Part shown: positions 36,010 to 44,739 of the stretch, one piece after another
How the letters are laid out: each line of letters starts with the position of its first letter
Position numbering within the stretch: position 1 is the first letter of the stretch
Source: JBGSTR01 sp963707135
Lineage (GTDB): Bacteria; Pseudomonadota; Gammaproteobacteria; Chromatiales; Chromatiaceae
Assembly: GCA_963707135.1 (NCBI GenBank)
Contig: CAVPOY010000017.1
Coordinates: 1-64,000 of the forward strand
Direction of reading: 5' to 3'
DNA: 64,000 nt
Program-made: the position numbers and the translations under genes
The notes under the pieces: model-generated
Database searches by the model: none
The model's input: only the letters and a program-made list of their open reading frames with translations
Told to the model about the DNA's origin: nothing

Positions 36010-37571
36010 GCGTCCTCGCCCCCCCGCCGCTCGGCGGCGAACAGATCCCGAAATCTCTGCTGTACGTCGCGCCCCAGATACTCATCGAGGACCGGCATCA
36101 GCTTCACCCGGGCCTGCTCCTGGCGGGTCAGCAGATTGCCGATCAGCGCTCCCATAGCGAGCAGGGTGTCGGTCTCGACCCGGCCCTCGTCGCGCATCCT
36201 CTGGGCCAGGTCCCGGAGATGGTCGGCCTGGACCTCCAGGTCCTGGAAGGCGCCGAGCAGGTCCAGCAGGTTTCGCGACAGCTTGACCAGCTCCCGGGTG
36301 TCATCGTCCGGATAGAGGCTTTGGAAAAATTCCACCAGATAGCGCAGCTTCTTGCAGCTCTTGCGCAGCTCATGCAGATCCTCCGGCGGAGACTCGTCCG
36401 TGATCGCCCGCCCTTCCTGCCGCACCCGCTTGGCCATGCGCCAGATTCGCTCGTCGGCGACGGCCTTGATGGGGCGCGGCGCGTTGGGCGCGCTGGCATC
36501 AACCGGCACCGGCGCGTCGAGGAATGCCTGCAAGTCGCCGATCAGGCCCGTGAATTGCGAAGAGCGCAGGGCCTCGGCGAGGCGCCGCTGCTCCTCGTCA
36601 TAGTGCGCGAGCAGAAACTCCTTCAATGGGTTCAGGTGCGGTTGGAGCGCCTCCGGGAGGCTCTGCTGGTAGACGTCGAAATCGAGCAAATAGACGTCGA
36701 GGTCGCGTACGGGTCCGGTCACCTGCTGCAACCAGGCAAAACCGGCCTTGTGCCGCTCGACCAGGCTCTCGGGCAGCACATCCTTGATCTGCGCCAGGGC
36801 CGAGCGCGTGCGCCGCGTGGCCACGCGAAGGTCGTGCAAAAACTCGGTGTCCAGGTTCGCCCGGGTCCCCTCCACGTTCGCCAGCAGGGTGTCGAGCAAC
36901 CCGCGCAAAATGCTCTTGGTGACATTGTCGGCGCGCTCGTCCGGATCGAGCCGGTAATCGAGCTTGGACGAATAGGCGCCGGGATCCACGCCGACGGCCG
37001 CCAGCGCCTGCAGCAGCGGCGGCTGTTTCGCGGGCTCGAGACCGGCGGCGTCGAGCAAGGTGACCAGGTGCTCCTGATCCTGGTCGTAGCCTCGCACCGG
37101 CAGCACCCGCAGAAGCACCGCCATCGCCGCCTCCCGGCCCGTTGCCGGGTCGGTGCACCGGGACTCGTCGATCGCCAGGCGCGCGACGGTCTTGTCATCG
37201 TCGTTCAGCAGGCGCAGTCCCCGAGTCCGTGTCCTGACGCGGGCCACCGGCAGCAGCCGGCGTATGCCGCAGACCTTGAGGATGCGCTGCCGGACCGGAC
37301 CGGCCGGCAGATCCGCGGCGAATCCCGGCGTCCCGTCCGGACCCTGGACGAGAGGATCGGACTTCCCCTTCAACTCGCTCAGGATCAATGAATCCGTTGT
37401 GGCGCCCTCCCGGTGCTCCAACGCCAGGCCATCGCTATACAAGGCCCAGTCGAAGGTGTCGTAGAACACGCGAACGCTCTGTTCCGCCGGCTCCTCGGCC
37501 AGTCGCCGCCGCTGCTGAATCAAGGCCTCGATATCGGCCGTCGGTGTACCCTCGGGTACCAGGTATTCCAC
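36006..37571 (-). CDS. CHAD-domain protein with a degenerate CYTH domain
   Basis: 521 residues from a GTG start (VEYLVPEG). The C-terminal CHAD domain (about 225-500) has the basic histidine helices FLHDLRVATRRTRSAL and LHELRKSCKKLRYLVEFF that bind polyphosphate. The N-terminal part resembles CYTH (VFYDTFDWALYSDGLALEHRE, LILSELKG) but lacks the ExExK motif, so catalysis is doubtful. CHAD proteins locate to polyphosphate granules in other bacteria. Coupled to the ParA-like gene. Confidence 0.88.
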   Translation of the reverse strand: MEYLVPEGTPTADIEALIQQRRRLAEEPAEQSVRVFYDTFDWALYSDGLALEHREGATTDSLILSELKGKSDPLVQGPDGTPGFAADLPAGPVRQRILKVCGIRRLLPVARVRTRTRGLRLLNDDDKTVARLAIDESRCTDPATGREAAMAVLLRVLPVRGYDQDQEHLVTLLDAAGLEPAKQPPLLQALAAVGVDPGAYSSKLDYRLDPDERADNVTKSILRGLLDTLLANVEGTRANLDTEFLHDLRVATRRTRSALAQIKDVLPESLVERHKAGFAWLQQVTGPVRDLDVYLLDFDVYQQSLPEALQPHLNPLKEFLLAHYDEEQRRLAEALRSSQFTGLIGDLQAFLDAPVPVDASAPNAPRPIKAVADERIWRMAKRVRQEGRAITDESPPEDLHELRKSCKKLRYLVEFFQSLYPDDDTRELVKLSRNLLDLLGAFQDLEVQADHLRDLAQRMRDEGRVETDTLLAMGALIGNLLTRQEQARVKLMPVLDEYLGRDVQQRFRDLFAAERRGGEDA

Positions 37572-37819
37572 GCGCTTGCCACCCCTCGGATCTACGATCT
37601 ATTTTCTGGATGTCCCTAAGCGGAACCACCGGCGCACCGGGGCCCTGCTCAGCGGCGATCTGCGATTATGACCAATTTCCAAACTCACGAAAAACGAATG
37701 TTTTTCCGTTCGAGTCCAGCCTGAGCACGGCACGTGGAGACGGCGGTCGCGAAACGGTCACGAACCTCCGCTAGGGTATGGCGCAACCGACAACAACCAC
37801 TTACCCGCGAAGTCCTTCC

Positions 37820-38791
37820 ATGAACCAACTCACTCAGCTGAGCTCGATGACCACGGTGGTCGCCGACACCGGCGACTTCGAGGCAATTGCCGAATACAAA
37901 CCACGGGAAGCCACCACCAACCCTTCCCTGCTCTATAAGGCCGCCCAGATGCCCAGATACCGCGAGCTGGTCGAGGACGCGGTGATGTTCGGAAAGGACA
38001 CCGGAGGCAGCGACGCGCTGGCCCGGGCCAGGTGGACCACGGACAAGCTCGCGATCAACTTCGGCGTCGAGATCCTCAAGATCGTCCCCGGCCGGGTCTC
38101 GACCGAGGTCGACGCCCGTCTGTCATTCGACACCGAGGCGACCATCCGGCGCGCCGACGCCTTGGTGGAGCTCTACGAGCAGGCCGGCATAGACCCCGCC
38201 CGCCAGGTGCTGTTCAAGATCGCCTCCACCTGGGAGGGTATACGCGCCGCCGAGTTGCTGGAAAAACGCGGCCTGCACTGCAACATGACGCTGTTGTTCA
38301 GCCTGGTTCAGGCGGTCGCCTGCGCCGACGCCGGGGCGACCCTGATCTCGCCCTTCGTCGGGCGCATCCTGGACTGGTACAAAAAGGCGGAGAATCGATC
38401 CGGCTACCCGGCGGACGAGGACCCCGGCGTCATGTCCGTTACCCGGATCTACAACTACTACAAACGCCACGGCTACGACACGGTAGTCATGGGTGCGAGC
38501 TTCCGCAATGTCGACGAGATCCTGGAGCTCGCCGGCTGTGACCTGCTGACCATCGCCCCGCCCCTCCTCGCCGAGTTGGCCGCCTCGGAGGGTAACCTGC
38601 CTCGCAAGCTCGACCCCGAGAAGTCCCGCGAGATGGACATCGAGCGGCTCGAGCCGAGCGAGGCGTCCTTCCGCTGGGAAATGAACGAGGACGCCATGGC
38701 GACCGAGAAGCTCTCCGAGGGTATTCGGCTGTTTGCCGCCGACACCCGGAAGCTCGAGCAGTTCGCCGAGGAGATCTGCCGAAGCTGTTGA
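37820..38791 (+). CDS. tal: Transaldolase
   Basis: Pentose-phosphate pathway enzyme that transfers dihydroxyacetone units between sugar phosphates. Start at MNQLTQLSSMTTVVADTGDF (323 residues), the TalB length. The Schiff-base lysine is K133 in VLFKIASTWEGI. Other family segments are EATTNPSLLYKAAQ and ISPFVGRILDWYKK. Divergent from the CHAD gene with about 250 bases between, and followed by a full-length repeat copy. Confidence 0.97.
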   Translation: MNQLTQLSSMTTVVADTGDFEAIAEYKPREATTNPSLLYKAAQMPRYRELVEDAVMFGKDTGGSDALARARWTTDKLAINFGVEILKIVPGRVSTEVDARLSFDTEATIRRADALVELYEQAGIDPARQVLFKIASTWEGIRAAELLEKRGLHCNMTLLFSLVQAVACADAGATLISPFVGRILDWYKKAENRSGYPADEDPGVMSVTRIYNYYKRHGYDTVVMGASFRNVDEILELAGCDLLTIAPPLLAELAASEGNLPRKLDPEKSREMDIERLEPSEASFRWEMNEDAMATEKLSEGIRLFAADTRKLEQFAEEICRSC

Positions 38792-38809
38792 GCCCCGCGC
38801 CGCGCCCCA

Positions 38810-38962
38810 GGGAGGTGCTGATCAAAGGCCGTCCTGGTACTTGAACAGCTCGCGGCGGCGAGGCGCAACTCTCGCAGCGACTCATACTCAATGGCTTACA
38901 TACATTGTATATAGCGGGCCGTCCCTGGCCCGGACGGGAAACGCAATGGATCAGCGTTTCAC
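38810..38962 (-). repeat. Dispersed structured repeat, full-length copy B
   Basis: 153 bases, reverse-oriented relative to copy A (21992-22145). Read on the minus strand it shares long identical stretches with A: GAAACGCTGA, GTTTCCCGTCCGGGCCA (TTTCCCGTCCGGGCCA in A), TGTAAGCCATTGA, and CAAGTnCCAGGAnGGC. The left hairpin is GAAACGC/GCGTTTC. Positions of the internal stem differ from A but still pair in part, suggesting conserved structure. It fills much of the 305-base gap between tal and the P-type ATPase gene; the rest of that gap (38963-39096) shows no gene. Confidence 0.85.
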
Positions 38963-39096
38963 TAGCGGCCGCCGCGTTGAAGATTGGGCGCCGACACACG
39001 ACGTCCCGGCGGAATCTCCCGCCACAGCCTTGCTAAGATGGGCTCCGGCGCCGGGTTTGCGTCCCCGTCGCCGTTCGTCTGACACCCGGAGCCCCC

Positions 39097-41829
39097 ATGC
39101 CGACCCCCAATCCGCCGATCGACCCGCCGCCGACAGCGCTTTGGCATACCCTGTCCGTCGAGCGCATCCTCGCGGACCTGGGCAGCGATGGCGGGGGACT
39201 GTCTCCGGAGGAGGCACGCCGGCGCCTGGAACGGCACGGCCCCAACGAGCTGCCACAGGCGGACACGGTCTCGCCCTGGGTCATCCTGGTCGAGCAGTTC
39301 AAGAACGTCCTGATCATCATCTTGCTGGTCGCGGTGGCGCTGTCCGCCTTCCTCGGCGAGGTACTCGAATCGATCGTCATCGCCGTCATCGTGCTGTTCG
39401 CGATCCTGCTCGGGTTCGTTCAGGAGTACCGCGCCGAGCGCGCCATGGAGGCCCTTCGCCAGATGGCGGCCCCCGCGGCCCGGGTGCTGCGCGACGGACG
39501 CGAGGTCGAGGTCCGCGCTCGCGACGTCGTCCCCGGCGACCTGGTGCTGCTTACCGCCGGTGATCGCATCCCGGCGGATCTGCGTCTGATCGAGAGCGCG
39601 AATCTGCGGGTCAACGAGGCGGCCCTGACCGGGGAGTCCAACCCGGTGGACAAGCACACGGCCCCGCTGGCCGACCCCAGCCTCGGCATCGGCGACCGGC
39701 TGAACCTCGCCTACTCGGGCACCGACGTCGTCTACGGACGCGGGCGCGGGGTCGTGACCGCCACCGGTCTCGGTACCCATTTCGGTCAGGTCACCGGGAT
39801 GCTCGCCGGCGTCGAGCAGGTCCGCACCCCGCTGCAGGAGAACCTGGACCGGGTCGGGCGTGTGCTGGCGGTCGCCGCCGGTATCGTCGTGGTGCTGATC
39901 GCCGGGCTCGGCGTCCTGCGCGGGGAGCCGCTGCTGGAGATGTTCATCTTCGGCGTCGCGCTGGCGGTCGCCGTGGTCCCGGAGGCGCTGCCCGCGGTGG
40001 TGACCATCTCGCTGGCGATCGGCGTCCAGAGAATGGTGAAACGCAATGCCCTGGTCCGGCACCTACCGACGGTGGAGACCCTCGGCAGCACGGCCGTGAT
40101 CTGCTCGGACAAGACCGGCACCCTGACCCGGGACGAGATGACCGCCCGGGAGGTCTGGCTCGACGGCATCTCGGGGCACATCGAGGGCAGCGGCTACCAG
40201 CCCGAGGGTGCGATCGCCCTGTCGGCCGATACCCCGGAGAATCGCGCGCTGCTCGCGAATCTGCTGACCGCCGCCGCCCTGCCCTGCGACGCCCATCTGG
40301 AACAAGACCGCGGGGTCTGGCGGCTGTACGGTGACCCCACCGAAGGGGCCCTGATCGTTATTGCCGCCAAGGCCGGGCTCGAAAAGCGCTCGCTCGAGGC
40401 GCGGGCGCCCAGGGTCGACGAGATCCCGTTCAGCTCCGAGCGCAAGCGGATGACCACGCTGCACCGGAGCACCGACGGGATCACGGCCTACTCGAAGGGC
40501 GCGGTCGAGGTGATCCTCGACGGCTGCGACCGCCGGGCGACGGCCGGCGGTGTCGCGGCACTCGACGACGCCGCCCGAGCCAGGATCGAGGAGGCGGCCA
40601 GGACCCTGGCCCGCAAGGCCCTGCGCGTGCTGGCGGTCGCCTACAAGCCCGGCGCCGAGCGCGGAACCGCCGAGCGGGACATGGTCTTCGCCGGACTCAT
40701 CGGCATGATCGACCCCCCGCGGGCAGAGGCGATGGAGGCCATCCGCGACTGCGAGCAGGCCGGTATCCGCCCGGTGATGATCACCGGGGATCACCCGGAC
40801 ACCGCCGAGGCCATCGCCCGGGAGCTTGGGATCCTCAAGTCCGGTCGGGTAGTCGTCGGAGGAGAGCTGGACGCGATGACCCAGGACGACCTCGACCGCC
40901 AGATCGAGGAGATCGAGGTCTACGCCCGCGTCTCGCCCGAGCACAAGCTGCGGGTCGTAACGGCCTGGCAGAAGCGGGGGCGCATCTGCGCCATGACCGG
41001 AGACGGCGTCAACGACGCGCCGGCCCTGAAGAAGGCCGACATCGGCGTCGCCATGGGCGTCACCGGGACGGACGTCAGCCGCGAGGCCGCGGACATGACC
41101 CTCACCGACGACAACTTCGCCAGCATCGTCGGCGCGGTCGAGGAAGGGCGCGGGATCTTCTCCAATATCAAGAAGTACCTGATGTACCTGCTCTCCTCGA
41201 ACATCGGCGAGATCGGCCTGATGGCCGTGGCGACGCTCGCCGGGATGCCGCTGCCGCTATCCGCGGTCCAGATCCTCTATGTCAACCTGGCGACCGACGG
41301 CCTGCCGGCCCTGGCGCTCGCCTTCGACCCGCCCGAAGACGACCTGATGCGCCGCCCGCCACGGGACCCGAGGACCGGGATATTCACCCGGCCGGTGGTG
41401 CTGCTGATGCTCGTCGGCGGCGTCTGGTCGACGATCGTGAATATCGGATTGTTCAGCTGGGAGCTGGAACAGGGCGAAGTGCTGGGCCTCGACCCGGACC
41501 GAACCCTGGTCCACGCAATGACCATGACCTTCCTGTCACTGGTGCTGATCCAGTTCTTCAAGGCCTACAGCTTCCGCTCGGACCGTGACTCGGTGCTGCA
41601 TCGCCCGTTCGCGAACGCCTGGCTCAATGTCGCGATCCTCTGGGAGCTCTGCCTGCTGCTCGTCGTCGTCTATGTGCCGCTGCTGTCCGAGGCCTTCGGT
41701 ACCTACCCGCTCGCCTTGGACGACTGGCTGCTGGTCGTGGCAACGGCCTTCACGGTCGTGCCGGTGCTGGAGCTGACCAAGTGGCTGATCCGGAGCCGTT
41801 ACCCGCTGAAGCCGGTAAGCTACGCGTAG
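39097..41829 (+). CDS. Cation-transporting P-type ATPase (Ca2+/P2A-like)
   Basis: 910-residue ion pump of the inner membrane. The N-terminal cation-ATPase domain is followed by TGES (ALTGESNPVDK), M4 with VVPEALPAVVTISL, the phosphorylated aspartate D338 in CSDKTGTLTRDEMT, and the hinge TGDGVNDAPALKKADIGVAMG. M6 has the NLATDGLPALALAFD signature of calcium-type pumps. PEALP instead of PEGLP in M4 leaves the ion uncertain (Ca2+, Mn2+ or other). Stands alone, between repeat copies B and D. Confidence 0.93.
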   Translation: MPTPNPPIDPPPTALWHTLSVERILADLGSDGGGLSPEEARRRLERHGPNELPQADTVSPWVILVEQFKNVLIIILLVAVALSAFLGEVLESIVIAVIVLFAILLGFVQEYRAERAMEALRQMAAPAARVLRDGREVEVRARDVVPGDLVLLTAGDRIPADLRLIESANLRVNEAALTGESNPVDKHTAPLADPSLGIGDRLNLAYSGTDVVYGRGRGVVTATGLGTHFGQVTGMLAGVEQVRTPLQENLDRVGRVLAVAAGIVVVLIAGLGVLRGEPLLEMFIFGVALAVAVVPEALPAVVTISLAIGVQRMVKRNALVRHLPTVETLGSTAVICSDKTGTLTRDEMTAREVWLDGISGHIEGSGYQPEGAIALSADTPENRALLANLLTAAALPCDAHLEQDRGVWRLYGDPTEGALIVIAAKAGLEKRSLEARAPRVDEIPFSSERKRMTTLHRSTDGITAYSKGAVEVILDGCDRRATAGGVAALDDAARARIEEAARTLARKALRVLAVAYKPGAERGTAERDMVFAGLIGMIDPPRAEAMEAIRDCEQAGIRPVMITGDHPDTAEAIARELGILKSGRVVVGGELDAMTQDDLDRQIEEIEVYARVSPEHKLRVVTAWQKRGRICAMTGDGVNDAPALKKADIGVAMGVTGTDVSREAADMTLTDDNFASIVGAVEEGRGIFSNIKKYLMYLLSSNIGEIGLMAVATLAGMPLPLSAVQILYVNLATDGLPALALAFDPPEDDLMRRPPRDPRTGIFTRPVVLLMLVGGVWSTIVNIGLFSWELEQGEVLGLDPDRTLVHAMTMTFLSLVLIQFFKAYSFRSDRDSVLHRPFANAWLNVAILWELCLLLVVVYVPLLSEAFGTYPLALDDWLLVVATAFTVVPVLELTKWLIRSRYPLKPVSYA

Positions 41830-41845
41830 AAAAACGCGCGAACAT

Positions 41846-41929
41846 CCAGGTTGGGGTGAGGAACGAACTCCAACGCCCTTGCCCCCCGTGCCGATGTTGT
41901 TGGGGTTCGCAAGCTCACCCCACCCTAGG
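41846..41929. repeat. Pair of inverted REP-like sequences
   Basis: AGGTTGGGGTGAGGAACGA... (from 41848) and, inverted, GTTGGGGTTCGCAAGCTCACCCCACCCT (41898 onward; shown here by its ends GTTGGGG and CCCACCCT). They form two copies of the same sequence facing each other, resembling the widespread GGTTGGGGTGAGC family of extragenic palindromes. They lie just after the P-type ATPase stop and may act as a terminator or mRNA stabiliser. Confidence 0.65.
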
Positions 41930-41959
41930 CTTCCGAGGAGTCCCGTGGACGCGCCCGCC

Positions 41960-41996
41960 GATCAAGTGCCAGGATGGCACTTGATCAGGATCTCCC
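41960..41996 (+). repeat. Dispersed structured repeat, solo right end (copy D)
   Basis: 37 bases matching only the right terminus of copies A and B. The perfect hairpin GATCAAGTGCCA-GGA-TGGCACTTGATC (12-bp stem) is followed by AGGATCTCCC. Only the terminal module is present, between the REP-like pair and the DHH gene's stop. Confidence 0.75.
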
Positions 41997-42002
41997 TGGA
42001 AA

Positions 42003-42956
42003 TCAGAACGCCTCCGTGAAGCGCTCGACAAAGCTGTCGTAGGCGTCGTCCGGCAGTTCATTGATCCCGGCCGCCGCCTTGCGTCCGCCGCCGGTCGGGA
42101 ACTGGCGGCAGAGCACGTCGGCGCCGTCCGGGCGGGTGATGGGCGCGCGAACGCTGATCAGGAAACCGCCCCCCGCCAAGCGCGTGAGCATCGCGTGGGC
42201 CTTGTCGGGCGCCTCCTGGGCCAACTCATTGGCGAACACGCCGCTGGCGCGGCGCGCCCAGGGCTCCGCCGGAAGGATGAACAGCCGGTGACGCTCGGTC
42301 TGAAGCTCGGGCACGACGGCGCGGGCCCTCGCCATATCGTCCGCGTAGCCGTCCCTCAGCGCGGCGAACACGGGGGATTCCGCAACGAACGCGAGCGGGT
42401 CGGCGTAGGGCTGGATCCGCTGGAACAGGTCATCCGGCGCGAAGTGCAGGTCTTCGACCGCGGGGCCATAGCCGTTGTAGTTGATGTAGATGCCCAGCTC
42501 GCGCAGCAGATCGAGGTCCACATCTCCCAGTCCGAGCGGCTCGGCGGCGCGCCGGGCGGAGTCGTCGAAGTTGTCGCCGAAGGTGCCGACCACGGCCCAG
42601 GCGCGCTGACTGCCCCCGAGGTACTCGTCCACCAGAAGGCTGGTCCCCTTGTCGGGCACCGTCTCGACGTGTACGTCGAGGTTAGGGTGCGACGGGATCT
42701 CGCCCGGGAAGTGGTGATCGAAGTAGCGGACGCTCGCGCCCCCCTCGAGGATGCGCACGAGCGAGCCCCGGTTCTTGTCCAGCGAAACATCGAGCACGGT
42801 CACGGAATCCCCGGCCGCGGCCGTTACCCTGTCGAGCAGGGCGATGTCGCGCTTCACCCCGGTCACCAGGGTGCTGTCGAGGGGCTGGGCGAGACGAAGC
42901 TGCTGCAGGGCGCAGATGCCGTCAGCATCGCCATTGAATACGTCGTAGTGTGTCAT
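42003..42956 (-). CDS. DHH-family phosphoesterase-like protein
   Basis: 317 residues with MTHYDVFNGDADGICALQQL (metal motif DADG), VTVLDVSLDKN and the DHH motif VRYFDHHFPGEIP. The C-terminal part (PTGGGRKAAAGINELP) fits the DHHA1-type GGGHxxAAG motif with K for the histidine. Related enzymes cleave short nucleotides or phosphoanhydrides. The metal sites look intact but the substrate cannot be deduced. Divergent from ndk. Confidence 0.85.
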   Translation of the reverse strand: MTHYDVFNGDADGICALQQLRLAQPLDSTLVTGVKRDIALLDRVTAAAGDSVTVLDVSLDKNRGSLVRILEGGASVRYFDHHFPGEIPSHPNLDVHVETVPDKGTSLLVDEYLGGSQRAWAVVGTFGDNFDDSARRAAEPLGLGDVDLDLLRELGIYINYNGYGPAVEDLHFAPDDLFQRIQPYADPLAFVAESPVFAALRDGYADDMARARAVVPELQTERHRLFILPAEPWARRASGVFANELAQEAPDKAHAMLTRLAGGGFLISVRAPITRPDGADVLCRQFPTGGGRKAAAGINELPDDAYDSFVERFTEAF

Positions 42957-43205
42957 CGGTCTCCGATAGGTCGGCGGCGGTCGGGTGAATCGCGCTCGGT
43001 ATTATCCGCCACGTCGGCCGTTTCGCCAAAAAAGCGGGAGAGCGTCCCAGTCCCGACGTTGCCCGGGATACGCCGTGCCGTTAGACTTTCGCGTTTGCTG
43101 AACGCCGCCCCATCGCCTTTTGGCACCCGGGGTTAGGCACGCAAGCGGCGGCCGAACAGGCCGCGAGCCCCGAGCACCCGTCATCGCCCAGACCCCGGAG
43201 CCCCC

Positions 43206-43634
43206 ATGGCACAAGAACGCACCCTGTCCATCATCAAGCCCAACGCCGTCGCCAAGAATGCGATCGGCGCGATCCTTGCGCGGTTCGAGGCCGCCGGGCT
43301 GAAAGTTGTCGCCGCGCGCATGGTCCACATGAGCAAGGAGCAGGCCGCCGCCTTCTATGCGATCCATCAGGGCAAGCCCTTCTACGACGAGCTGGTGGAG
43401 TTCATGACCTCCGGGCCCGTCATGGTCCAGGTGCTCGAGGGCGAGGATGCCGTGACGAAAAACCGTGACGTGATGGGCGCGACCAACCCCGCCAACGCGG
43501 CCCCCGGCACGATCCGGGCGGACTTCGCCGATTCGCTGACCGAGAATGCGGTGCACGGCTCGGACGCCGCCGAGACCGCGGCGGTGGAAATCGCCTTCTT
43601 CTTCCCGGAAGGCGTCTGCGAGCGGACCCGCTGA
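43206..43634 (+). CDS. ndk: Nucleoside diphosphate kinase
   Basis: Transfers gamma-phosphate from ATP to nucleoside diphosphates. 142 residues, normal for gammaproteobacteria; the phosphorylated histidine is in ENAVHGSDAAETAAVEIAFFF. Starts MAQERTLSIIKPNAVAKN. Ten bases separate it from rlmN, so the ndk-rlmN-pilF... order of related genomes is kept. Confidence 0.98.
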   Translation: MAQERTLSIIKPNAVAKNAIGAILARFEAAGLKVVAARMVHMSKEQAAAFYAIHQGKPFYDELVEFMTSGPVMVQVLEGEDAVTKNRDVMGATNPANAAPGTIRADFADSLTENAVHGSDAAETAAVEIAFFFPEGVCERTR

Positions 43635-43644
43635 CCGACAGCGC

Positions 43645-44739
43645 ATGGCACCCGCGGACCCCCGACCGAACCTGTTCGACCTTGGCCTTGCCGGCTTCGA
43701 GTCGCTGGCCGTTGCGCTTGGCTCGAAGGCGTTTCATGGGCGCAATCTGTTCAAGTGGGTCCATAAGCACGGCGTCCTCGACTACGACGCCATGACCGAT
43801 CTTTCGAAGGGGCTGCGCACGGCGCTGCGCGACTCGGTGCGGATAAGCCTGCCGCGAATGACCCGCGACGATCCGAGCGCCGACGGCACCGCCAAGTGGG
43901 TCATGGAGCTCGACGACGGGCAGCGGGTGGAGACCGTATTCATCCCCGGCGACCACCGCACCACCGTCTGCGTCTCATCCCAGGTGGGTTGCGCGCTGGA
44001 CTGCGCCTTCTGCGCCACCGGCAAGCAGGGCTTCAATCGGAATCTGACCGTCGGAGAGATCGTCGGCCAGGTCTGGCACGCCACGCGGGAGCTCGGCGCG
44101 CCGCCGACCAACGTGGTGATGATGGGCATGGGCGAGCCGCTCGCCAACTTCGAGGCGGTGGTCGAGGCCATGGCGATCATGCAGGATGACCTGGCCTACG
44201 GGCTTTCGAAGTTCCGGGTGACCCTGAGCACCTCGGGTATAGTGCCGAACATCTACCGGCTGCGCGAGGTGAGCGACGTGTCGCTGGCGGTCTCCCTGCA
44301 CGCTCCCGACAACGCCCTGCGAGACGAGCTGGTGCCCATCAACCGCAAGTACCCACTCGAGACGCTGCTGCCGGCCTGCAAGGCCTACATCGCCAATGAC
44401 AAGCGTCGGCGGGTGACCTGGGAGTATGTGATGCTCGACGGCGTCAACGACAGCCTGCAGCACGCCAAGCAGTTGATCCGCCTGCTCGAAGGCATTCCGT
44501 CCAAGGTCAACCTGATCCCCTTCAACCCGTTCCCGCGCAGCGGCTTCCGCACCACGCCCCCGGACCGGCTGGAGGCCTTCCGCCAGCGGTTGTTGCGCTC
44601 GGGTCTGCTGGCGATCACCCGCAAGACCCGCGGCGATGAGATCGCGGCTGCCTGCGGGCAACTGGTCGGCCGCGTCCAGGACCGTTCCCGGCGTCTCGTC
44701 CGAGTCCCGGTGCCCGGCGATCAGGTGGTTGCCCGATGA
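43645..44739 (+). CDS. rlmN: Dual-specificity rRNA/tRNA (adenine-C2)-methyltransferase RlmN
   Basis: Radical-SAM enzyme that methylates A2503 of 23S rRNA and A37 of some tRNAs. Start at MAPADPRPNLFDLGLAGFESL (364 residues). The iron-sulfur motif is CALDCAFCATGKQGF. MGMGEPLANF binds SAM, and the C-terminal cysteine in AAACGQL is available for the methyl-cysteine mechanism. Its stop overlaps the pilF start (ATGA). Confidence 0.97.
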   Translation: MAPADPRPNLFDLGLAGFESLAVALGSKAFHGRNLFKWVHKHGVLDYDAMTDLSKGLRTALRDSVRISLPRMTRDDPSADGTAKWVMELDDGQRVETVFIPGDHRTTVCVSSQVGCALDCAFCATGKQGFNRNLTVGEIVGQVWHATRELGAPPTNVVMMGMGEPLANFEAVVEAMAIMQDDLAYGLSKFRVTLSTSGIVPNIYRLREVSDVSLAVSLHAPDNALRDELVPINRKYPLETLLPACKAYIANDKRRRVTWEYVMLDGVNDSLQHAKQLIRLLEGIPSKVNLIPFNPFPRSGFRTTPPDRLEAFRQRLLRSGLLAITRKTRGDEIAAACGQLVGRVQDRSRRLVRVPVPGDQVVAR

